Shown piece by piece: positions 58,569 to 64,000 of a DNA stretch of 64,000 nucleotides (position 1 is its first letter; every line of letters begins with the position of its first letter). Both the position numbers and the translations under genes were made by a program. The stretch covers positions 1 through 64,000 of the forward strand of contig NZ_JACWNA010000009.1 in NCBI RefSeq assembly GCF_015355765.1. The letters are read 5' to 3'. This DNA is from Actinomyces haliotis. Lineage in GTDB: Bacteria > Actinomycetota > Actinomycetes > Actinomycetales > Actinomycetaceae. The notes under the pieces were generated by a model, which made no database searches, was not told where the DNA came from, and saw only the letters and a program-made list of their open reading frames with translations.

Positions 58569-59588
58569 TCAGACGAGCGCCGTGACCGCCCAGGACAGGA
58601 GCCCGGCGACGGCGCCCGCGGCGGGCAGGGTGACGAGCCAGGAGAAGGCGATCCGACCGACGGTCCCCCAGCTCACCTGCCGGCCGCGCGGGGCGAGCCC
58701 GGCGCCCGTGATGGCGGCGGCGGCCGTGTAGGTCGTCGAGACGGGGGCGCCTCCGACGAAGGCCGCCGCGTAGAGGACGACGGCGCTCACCGACTGGGCG
58801 ACGAAGCCCTGGGAGGCGTCGATGGGGGCGATCTCCCCACCGAGGGTGCGGATGATCCGCAGGCCGCCCGTCCACGTGCCCGCGGCGAGCGCGAGAGCGG
58901 AGACGAGTCGCACCCACAGCGGCACCGAGTCGACGGCGCCCGCGGCCGCGAGGCCGGTGGACCCTCCCGCAACGAGAGTGAGGAGGATGACGCCCATGGT
59001 CTTCTGCGCGTCCTGGAGGCCGTGACCGAGCGCCATCATCGCGGAGGAGACGGCCTCGAGGAGGCGGAACCGCGTCATGGTGCGCCCGTAGGGCTGGGCG
59101 GCGAGCCACGTGCGCAGGAGGCGGGTCAGCACCCAGGCGGCCACGAGCCCGATGACGGGTGAGAGGACCATCGGGGTGACGGCGACCTGCGGGAGGCGCT
59201 CCCAGTGCACCTGGGCTCCCCCGGCGAGGCCGGCGCCCGCGAGCGCGCCGATGAGCGCCTGGGAGGAGGACGACGGCAGGCCCCTCCACCAGGTCGCGAG
59301 GTTCCAGGCGAGGGCGGCGACCAGCGCGGAGCCGGCGATGAGGAGCCCGCGCACCCCGACGACGTCGTCGACGTCGAGGATCCCGGAGCCGACCGTGAGG
59401 GCCACCTGCGTGCCGAGGAGGGCGCCGAGCAGGTTGAGGACGGCGGCCATGGCGAGAGCGCCGCGGGTGGTGACGGCCCGGGTGGCGATGGAGGCGGCGA
59501 CGGAGTTGGCGGCGTCGTGGAAGCCGTTGGTGAAGGCGAAGCCCAGGGCGATGACGACGACGAGCCCTGTCAGGAGGGAGGTGCCCAC
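58569..59588 (-). CDS. Inorganic phosphate transporter (PiT family)
   Basis: A 339-residue membrane transporter with about ten helices. Both PiT signatures are visible: the N-terminal FAFTNGFHDAANSVAASIATRA and the internal LGHGLQDAQKTMGVI. It imports phosphate with a cation. GTG at 59588 lies eight bases after the DUF47 stop. It is translated with the preceding DUF47 gene, its standard partner. Confidence 0.92.
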   Translation of the reverse strand: MGTSLLTGLVVVIALGFAFTNGFHDAANSVAASIATRAVTTRGALAMAAVLNLLGALLGTQVALTVGSGILDVDDVVGVRGLLIAGSALVAALAWNLATWWRGLPSSSSQALIGALAGAGLAGGAQVHWERLPQVAVTPMVLSPVIGLVAAWVLTRLLRTWLAAQPYGRTMTRFRLLEAVSSAMMALGHGLQDAQKTMGVILLTLVAGGSTGLAAAGAVDSVPLWVRLVSALALAAGTWTGGLRIIRTLGGEIAPIDASQGFVAQSVSAVVLYAAAFVGGAPVSTTYTAAAAITGAGLAPRGRQVSWGTVGRIAFSWLVTLPAAGAVAGLLSWAVTALV

Positions 59589-59596
59589 GGCGGCCC

Positions 59597-60217
59597 TCAG
59601 CCCTCGCGCATGGCGAGCAGCTCGATGCCCTCGGCGAGGAGCTCGAAGGCGTCGGCGGCGGCCTCGAGCCGCTCGAGGACCTCCTTGACCTTGACGAGCC
59701 GGATCGCGTCCTTCTCCGTGGCGAAGAGGTCGGCGATGGCGGTGCGGTAGACGAGGTCCGCCTCGTTCTCGAGGGAGTTGATCTCGACCCAGTACTCGCG
59801 GAGGGAAGCGGCGGCGCGCAGTGACGGGACGGCGGCGGCCGTGAGCTCGGCGCAGCGCTGGAGGATCTCGACCTGCCGCGTGCAGGAGGGCGGAAGGGCG
59901 CCGACCTGGTAGAGGACGACGGCGTCGCCGGCCTCGTCGACGAGGTCGATGCAGTCGTCGAGGAGCCCGCCGATGCGGCGCAGGTCCTCGCGGTCGACGG
60001 GGGTGACGAAGGTGTCCGCAACGAGGCGCTGGAGGCCGTGGTGGATCTCGTCCGCCTCGGACTCGACGGCGTGGAGCTGCTCGCGCAGGCGGTGGCGGTC
60101 GTTGAGGTCGGCGGCGACGACGCGGCCGACGAGGGCGCAGCTCGCCTCGAGGCGGGCGGCGAGCTCGACGAGGGCGTGGAGGAGCTCCGCGTCGTTGTTG
60201 CGGGGGTGCAGGCGCAC
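59597..60217 (-). CDS. DUF47 PhoU-like partner of the PiT transporter
   Basis: A 206-residue all-helical protein of the DUF47/PhoU-related family. Recognisable segments are LHAVESEADEIHHGLQ, DREDLRRIGGLLDDCIDLVD and VWEINSLENEADLVYR-like (here YWVEINSLENEADLVYR). Such proteins modulate the linked PiT carrier. GTG at 60217 with GAGGAGA upstream. A phosphate-box-like repeat lies about 75-95 bases upstream. Confidence 0.9.
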   Translation of the reverse strand: MRLHPRNNDAELLHALVELAARLEASCALVGRVVAADLNDRHRLREQLHAVESEADEIHHGLQRLVADTFVTPVDREDLRRIGGLLDDCIDLVDEAGDAVVLYQVGALPPSCTRQVEILQRCAELTAAAVPSLRAAASLREYWVEINSLENEADLVYRTAIADLFATEKDAIRLVKVKEVLERLEAAADAFELLAEGIELLAMREG

Positions 60218-60289
60218 GCTGTCTCCTCTGCTCGCGGGGCGGGGACCGGGGTCCCGGGGTGGGACCCGCGGTCCGGTGGGCGACCGGCA

Positions 60290-60310
60290 GGTTAACCGTT
60301 GAAGGTGAAC
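60290..60310 (-). promoter_or_regulatory. PHO-box-like repeat upstream of DUF47-PiT
   Basis: Read on the minus strand, GTTCACC and GTTAACC occur 14 bases apart with TTCAAC between them. Streptomyces PhoP boxes are built of GTTCACC direct repeats, although spaced by 11 bases, so the spacing here is off. Position ahead of a phosphate transporter supports the idea. Confidence 0.35.
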
Positions 60311-60371
60311 AGGTTGCCCGGGGGTGTACGGGCACGTCCTGGGGGACCACATCGCGGCCCCGGACGTGGAT

Positions 60372-60404
60372 CGCCCCGCCCCGAGCGGTGCTCGGGGCGG
60401 GGCG
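60372..60404 (-). terminator. Terminator of glnR
   Basis: A perfect 15-base stem CGCCCCGCCCCGAGC / GCTCGGGGCGGGGCG with a three-base loop, about 215 bases beyond the glnR stop. Confidence 0.75.
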
Positions 60405-60619
60405 GAAGGAAGGACGTCGGGCCGGAGAGCGCCAGTCGGCGCGAGTGCCGCTCGTGGCGGCTTGAGTTGGAGCCCGGGGCCCGTCGCGACCCGACGTCGC
60501 GAACGAGGATACAGGCGGCCCGGCCCGAGGACGAACGCGTCCGCCCGCCGCGGAGACGGGAAGCCGGACGGCGGCGTCGTGGTTCCAGGAGCGAAGGGCC
60601 TCGGAGAGGCCGTCGGGGA

Positions 60620-61291
60620 TCAGTCGGCCTCTGGCGGGTCGAGGCGGTAGCCGACGTTGCGGACCGTCCCGATGAGGTGGTCATGCTCCGTGCCGAGCTT
60701 GGCCCGCAGGCGACGGATGTGGACGTCGACCGTGCGCGAGCCGCCGATGTAGTCCTCGCCCCAGACCTCGTCGAGGAGGGCCTCGCGCGTGAGGACGCGG
60801 CCCTGGTTGAGGGCGAGGTACTTGAGGAGCTCGAACTCCTTGTAGGTGAGGTCGATGATCTGCCCGCGGATCCGCGCCGTGTAGGCGGTGACGTCGATGA
60901 TGAGCTCGCCGACCTCGATGCGGTCCTCGCCCTCGGCCTCCGGGGCGGGGGCGCGGTGCCGCAGAAGGCGCAGGCGGGCGGAGAGCTCGGCGGGGCTGGC
61001 GGCAGCCATGACGAAGTCGGCAGCGTCCCAGTCCGACTGGAGGACGGCAGCTCCGCCCTCCTCGAGCACGAGGAGGACCGGGGCGCAGTGCATCGGGCCC
61101 GTGAGGAGCTGGCACAGGGCGCGTGCGCGCATGAGGTCGCCGCGCGCGTCGAGCATGACGACGTCGGCGTCGTCGATGGCCGCGTAGGAGGCGGGGGTGG
61201 GGACGAGGCAGTCGACGTGGGAGTCCAGGAAGGAGGCCGAGGGCAGGACGTCGGCGACGTCGGCCTCGTGAGTGAACATGATGATGCGCAA
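60620..61291 (-). CDS. glnR: GlnR-type orphan response regulator
   Basis: A 223-residue OmpR-class regulator. The C-terminal winged helix (LTYKEFELLKYLALNQGRVL, SRTVDVHIRRLRAKLG, IGTVRNVGYRLDPP) and the N-terminal segments VVMLDARGDLMRARALCQLL and LVLEEGGAAV resemble Streptomyces GlnR, the global nitrogen regulator. D48 matches the GlnR aspartate, but the acidic N-terminal pair normal for phosphorylated receivers is missing and there is no adjacent histidine kinase. The start is TTG at 61291, fixed by AAGGAG nine bases upstream; the next ATG (61279) is too far from it. Confidence 0.85.
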   Translation of the reverse strand: MRIIMFTHEADVADVLPSASFLDSHVDCLVPTPASYAAIDDADVVMLDARGDLMRARALCQLLTGPMHCAPVLLVLEEGGAAVLQSDWDAADFVMAAASPAELSARLRLLRHRAPAPEAEGEDRIEVGELIIDVTAYTARIRGQIIDLTYKEFELLKYLALNQGRVLTREALLDEVWGEDYIGGSRTVDVHIRRLRAKLGTEHDHLIGTVRNVGYRLDPPEAD

Positions 61292-61367
61292 GGCGGCTCG
61301 CTCCTTCCGCCCCGGCCCGCGGGGCTGGTGTCAGTACACCACAAACGGCTGGGCCCGATGTGCGACG

Positions 61368-62249
61368 ATGCGCTCCGTGGACACGAGAGGCAGCAGCCAG
61401 GCTCCGAGCGCGGTGGACTACGGGACGCGCCGCGGGGGCAACCAGCCGGTTGAGTCCGGTCTGGCCGATCCCGGCTGGACCCGTCTCGCCTTCGCGTGCC
61501 TCGTCCCCGTCCTCCTCGCCGCCACGGCGCCGCTGCCCGTGGCCGTGCGACTCGCCCTCGTCGTCGTCCTCGTGCCGCTCACCGCGCAGGGCTGGCCGGC
61601 CCTCGTCCGCTCGCGTCACGACCAGCGGGCGACGACGGTCGTCACCGTCACGGGCCTGGTGGCGGCGCTCGTCGTGGCGTGGCGGCACGACTTCGGGGCC
61701 GCGGGCCTCGTCATGGCCTTCTCCGTGCTCGGTTCCTTCGTCGCGCAGATGACGCGGCACGACGGTCGCGGGGAGCTGGTCGAGGACCTCTCCGCGACGG
61801 TGACGGGGAACCTCGTCGTCGTCTCCGGGGCGGGCTGGTGCGCGCTGGCGCCCGGGACGGCGGACCCTGCGGTCATCGTGCCCTGCGCGATCGCCCTGCT
61901 CACCGGAGCGCTGCTCACGACGCTCGAGGTGCGCGCGACGATCCTCGAGGCCCTCACGGTGGCGGTGCCGGCGCTCGTCGCCGCCGTCGTCGGGGGCGTG
62001 CTGGCTCTGGTCGGCTTCTTCGGCGCCGCGCACACGGGGGCGACGGCGGCCCTGCAGTCCGCGGGGGCCTGCCTGCTCGTGGGGCTCGTGGCGGGCGTGC
62101 TCATGGCGGCGGCGAACCGGGTGCTGTGGACGCACCGCTGGGTTCCCGGCGGACGCGCCGCCGTCACGAGCGCGATGGTGCCGATCCTGGCGCTAGGAGC
62201 CCCCGTCTACGCGATCGCCCGCCTCATGGGCGGCTTCGTCGCCGGCTGA
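61368..62249 (+). CDS. Uncharacterised integral membrane protein divergent from glnR
   Basis: A roughly 293-residue protein with about eight hydrophobic segments from residue 45 on (LAFACLVPVLLAATAPLPVA, VVTVTGLVAALVVAWR, VPALVAAVVGGVLALVGFF). I do not recognise a catalytic motif. A weak overall similarity to CDP-diglyceride synthetase-like membrane proteins is possible but not supported by a signature. ATG 61368 and GTG 61377 are in frame; neither has a strong ribosome binding site. Divergent from glnR. Confidence 0.65.
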   Translation: MRSVDTRGSSQAPSAVDYGTRRGGNQPVESGLADPGWTRLAFACLVPVLLAATAPLPVAVRLALVVVLVPLTAQGWPALVRSRHDQRATTVVTVTGLVAALVVAWRHDFGAAGLVMAFSVLGSFVAQMTRHDGRGELVEDLSATVTGNLVVVSGAGWCALAPGTADPAVIVPCAIALLTGALLTTLEVRATILEALTVAVPALVAAVVGGVLALVGFFGAAHTGATAALQSAGACLLVGLVAGVLMAAANRVLWTHRWVPGGRAAVTSAMVPILALGAPVYAIARLMGGFVAG

Positions 62250-62300
62250 CCCTCTCGTCCGCCTTCTCTGACGCTCCCCTCTCACACCCTCCTCTGACGC

Positions 62301-62369
62301 CGAGTTCGAAGGGTAGGCGCCCAGATCGACGGAGAACCGTGCGATCTGGGCGCCTACCCTTCGATCTCG
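62301..62369. repeat. Hairpin repeat element, complete copy
   Basis: A perfect 22-base stem (62307-62328 and 62342-62363; core GGGTAGGCGCCCAGATCG) extends to 28 pairs with one mismatch; the loop is ACGGAGAACCGTG. It lies between the convergent membrane protein and HAAS gene, where it can terminate both. A second, cut copy occurs at 63954-64000, so it is a dispersed repeat and not only a terminator. Confidence 0.85.
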
Positions 62370-62393
62370 CGAGCACGGCGGGGCAGGGCCACC

Positions 62394-63425
62394 TCAGGAT
62401 GAGGACGACGCGCGGCGGTGCTCGCCGACCCCGGCACCCAGGCACAGGAGGGCGAAGGCACCCCAGGCTGCGACGGCCCAGAGTCCGGCGTCGACCGCCA
62501 GTGACACGACGGCGAGACCGGCGGTCACCAGCGCGATGACGAACCAGCCGACGGCGAGGTTGCGATAGGAGGTGTGCGCTACGACCGGGTCGGCGTCGAC
62601 GGCGCGGCGGGCCCACACGCCCACGGGACCGAGCTCGCCGATCGGGTCCTCCCCTGCCAGCTCGCGAGCCTCCGCGGCGAGAAGCTCCCGCTGACGGCGA
62701 GGCAGGAGGTGGACGACAGCGAGGCGCAGGTCCAGCGTCCGGTACCAGCGCTCGGTGCTCATCGAGCTGACGCTCGGCGCCTCTCCGGCGTCGACGAGAC
62801 GCCAGCCGGCCACCATGAGAACGGCGCCCGCCGGCATCGCCAGCCACCACGGCCCCTCAGGACCGGGGACGAGGTGCGCACCCATGACGGCCCCGACGCC
62901 GAGGACGAAGGTGAGCAGCCCGAGCCCGGAGGTGCGCAGCTCACCGAAGCCGTAGCTGCGGATGGCCGCCCAGAATCCGCCGACCGCCGCGATGAGTCCT
63001 CCGAACAGGACGAGCTGGGGCAGCCCGAAGGCGTCCGAAGTGCCGCCGTTGTCACCGACGACGTGCTGGAGCGGCCAGACGAGCACGAGGTAGATCCCAA
63101 CCAGGACGGCGACGCCCGAGCACTGGGCGAGGACAGTGGCGGTCTGGCGCTCCTCGGCGTCGACGGCGTCGTCGTCGGGCTGGGCACCGACGAGCCCCTC
63201 GACGACGGAGGCCGGGGTCCCGAAGGCCTCATCGAGCGGCTCGGGGGCGCGTCCATCAGCGGCCTCGTCGGCCCGGAGTGCGAGGGCCGCCTCACGGTGC
63301 TCGACCATGAGACGACCGCCGGTCTCGCCGGACACGTCGTCGCGGCGCAGGACCTCGAGGCCGAGCGCGTCGAGCCAGGCGCGGTCAGCCTTCGACAGGG
63401 CTGAGAGGTCGGGTCGGGAGGTCAT
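62394..63425 (-). CDS. HAAS-domain membrane protein (permease-prefix/DUF1700-like)
   Basis: A 343-residue protein. The N-terminal about 90 residues are a helical HAAS-type signalling domain (LSKADRAWLDALGLEVLRR, then LDEAFGTPASVVEGL). Six hydrophobic helices follow, interrupted by a second soluble helical part (TLDLRLAVVHLLPRRQRELL) that repeats the HAAS pattern. Such proteins are nearly always encoded with a PadR repressor, here 68 bases upstream on the same strand. Role unknown; regulation of membrane or envelope stress is suspected. Confidence 0.78.
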   Translation of the reverse strand: MTSRPDLSALSKADRAWLDALGLEVLRRDDVSGETGGRLMVEHREAALALRADEAADGRAPEPLDEAFGTPASVVEGLVGAQPDDDAVDAEERQTATVLAQCSGVAVLVGIYLVLVWPLQHVVGDNGGTSDAFGLPQLVLFGGLIAAVGGFWAAIRSYGFGELRTSGLGLLTFVLGVGAVMGAHLVPGPEGPWWLAMPAGAVLMVAGWRLVDAGEAPSVSSMSTERWYRTLDLRLAVVHLLPRRQRELLAAEARELAGEDPIGELGPVGVWARRAVDADPVVAHTSYRNLAVGWFVIALVTAGLAVVSLAVDAGLWAVAAWGAFALLCLGAGVGEHRRASSSS

Positions 63426-63493
63426 CGCGGTCTCCTTCTCGGTCAGGGACGGCCGGCGCGTGCCGGACGTCCGGGCATGAGGCAGCTGAGGGT

Positions 63494-63886
63494 TCAGGGC
63501 CGGGCGGCGGCATCGTGACGAGCGGGCGCGGCAGGGCCGAGCACTCCCCCGACGGCGCCGGTGAAGGCCGCCCACTGCTCGCGGTGCTCGAGGAGGCGGG
63601 TCAGCCCGTCGGGGGTGATGGCGAGCATCTTGCGACCGGGTCCGCCGTCGCCGGCCGCCCAGGAGGCCTCAATGAGGCCGTCCTTCTCGAGCGTGGCGAG
63701 GACCGGGTACAGCGCACCGCCCTTGACGTGCCCGAGGCCGGCCGCCTCGAGGGCCTGGGCGATGGCGTAGCCGTAGGTCTCGCCGCGCGCGACGACGGCG
63801 AGGACGGCCGCGGGCAGGAAGCCGCGCAGCCAGGTGCTCGGGTAGCCCTGAGCCTCCGAGGCGCCACCACTCTTGTCAGATGCCAT
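63494..63886 (-). CDS. PadR-family transcriptional regulator
   Basis: A 130-residue PadR winged-helix repressor (subfamily with short C-terminus). The recognition region LARGETYGYAIAQALEAAGL-like (here VVARGETYGYAIAQALEAAG) and the wing GGALYPVLATLEKDGLIEASW are clear, as is GPGRKMLAITPDGL. Its start codon lies only six bases after a predicted -10 box, so the mRNA is probably leaderless. A palindrome over the -35 box suggests autoregulation of the padR-HAAS pair. Confidence 0.9.
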   Translation of the reverse strand: MASDKSGGASEAQGYPSTWLRGFLPAAVLAVVARGETYGYAIAQALEAAGLGHVKGGALYPVLATLEKDGLIEASWAAGDGGPGRKMLAITPDGLTRLLEHREQWAAFTGAVGGVLGPAAPARHDAAARP

Positions 63887-63892
63887 GCCTAG

Positions 63893-63924
63893 ATCATCAA
63901 CACGACTAGTCAGGTTGTCAACCT
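63893..63924 (-). promoter_or_regulatory. padR promoter with overlapping operator
   Basis: On the minus strand, TTGACA (63921-63916) and GATGAT (63898-63893) are spaced 17 bases. AGGTTG-A-CAACCT (63912-63924) is a perfect 6-1-6 palindrome covering the -35 box, and GACTAGTC (63904-63911) is a second palindrome in the spacer. The arrangement suits repression by the dimeric PadR protein itself. Confidence 0.6.
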
Positions 63925-63953
63925 ACTCGAAGGGTGCGGCGTGATCGCCACGC

Positions 63954-64000
63954 GCCGAGATCGAAGGGTAGGCGCCCAGATCGACGGAGAGCCGTGCGAT
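63954..64000. repeat. Hairpin repeat element, second copy cut by the window edge
   Basis: This 47-base stretch matches 62299-62345 with two substitutions, including GGGTAGGCGCCCAGATCGAC and the loop, in the same orientation. The right arm would lie beyond the window. Together the copies bracket the HAAS-padR pair. Confidence 0.85.

Larger units (their letters stand above)
60218..60619. other. Intergenic region between glnR and the DUF47-PiT unit
   Basis: No supported gene. It contains the glnR terminator (60372-60404) and the presumed promoter of the DUF47-PiT unit, including a GTTCACC/GTTAACC repeat at 60290-60310. Confidence 0.55.

Overview
The window is very GC-rich, gene-dense bacterial chromosome with third codon positions almost always G or C, many GTG starts and gene orders typical of Actinobacteria (dacB-metalloprotease-hpt-ftsH-folE, folP-folB/K-DUF3180-PH-PH-DUF2520-panC-panD-lysS, a GlnR-type regulator, nitrobindin/YgfZ/Dtd cluster). 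Pyruvate phosphate dikinase, LutABC lactate oxidation and a PadR/HAAS pair fit an Actinomyces-like member of the Actinomycetaceae. This is inferred from gene content only. I see no rRNA, tRNA, CRISPR array, prophage or plasmid origin.

Layout. 1-130: edge of a probable IS256-like element. 545-5911: lactate module, made of lactate permease lldP behind a tandem palindrome pair, a strong terminator, then overlapping lutA-lutB-lutC. 5912-9628: uridine kinase-like gene, DUF4230 membrane protein, a broken PAP2 phosphatase and a quinone-oxidoreductase-like gene. 9748-24899 (mostly minus strand): lysS, panD, panC, DUF2520, two bacterial-PH-domain proteins, DUF3180, a folB-folK fusion, folP, then an inserted adh / ohrR / ohr group, then folE and ftsH. 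25055-28176: hpt, a zinc metalloprotease and dacB. 28442-30862: ppa and a RipA-like NlpC/P60 hydrolase. 31379-38595 (plus strand): metY, metX, an alpha/beta hydrolase, an MprF-like lipid aminoacyltransferase and an esterase, tightly packed. 38714-43490 (minus): MoxR-DUF58-transglutaminase. 43650-53825 (minus): ppdK, a ProP-like transporter, UspA, a sugar transporter and clpC. 54402-55341: wreckage of an ABC-2 exporter bordered by repeats. 55648-58499: dtd, DUF2516, ygfZ, nitrobindin-like. 58569-61291: PiT transporter, its DUF47 partner and orphan regulator glnR. 61368-62249: membrane protein. 62394-63886: HAAS-domain membrane protein and PadR regulator, with copies of one hairpin repeat on both sides.

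How it may work together (inference). Imported lactate is oxidised by LutABC to pyruvate; PpdK can convert pyruvate to PEP, and Ppa removes pyrophosphate. Three sites resembling CRP/GlxR boxes lie in front of metY, ppdK and the ProP-like transporter, suggesting a shared carbon-responsive regulator. Folate, pantothenate and methionine pathways supply C1 and CoA metabolism. RipA-like, DacB, MoxR/DUF58/transglutaminase and MprF plus esterase are envelope functions. The most unusual items are the alanine-rich duplicated linker in FolB-FolK, the deleted ABC exporter between repeats, the dispersed hairpin elements, the missing tilS at its usual place, the nitrobindin-like protein without the expected haem histidine, and the metX-to-esterase operon.
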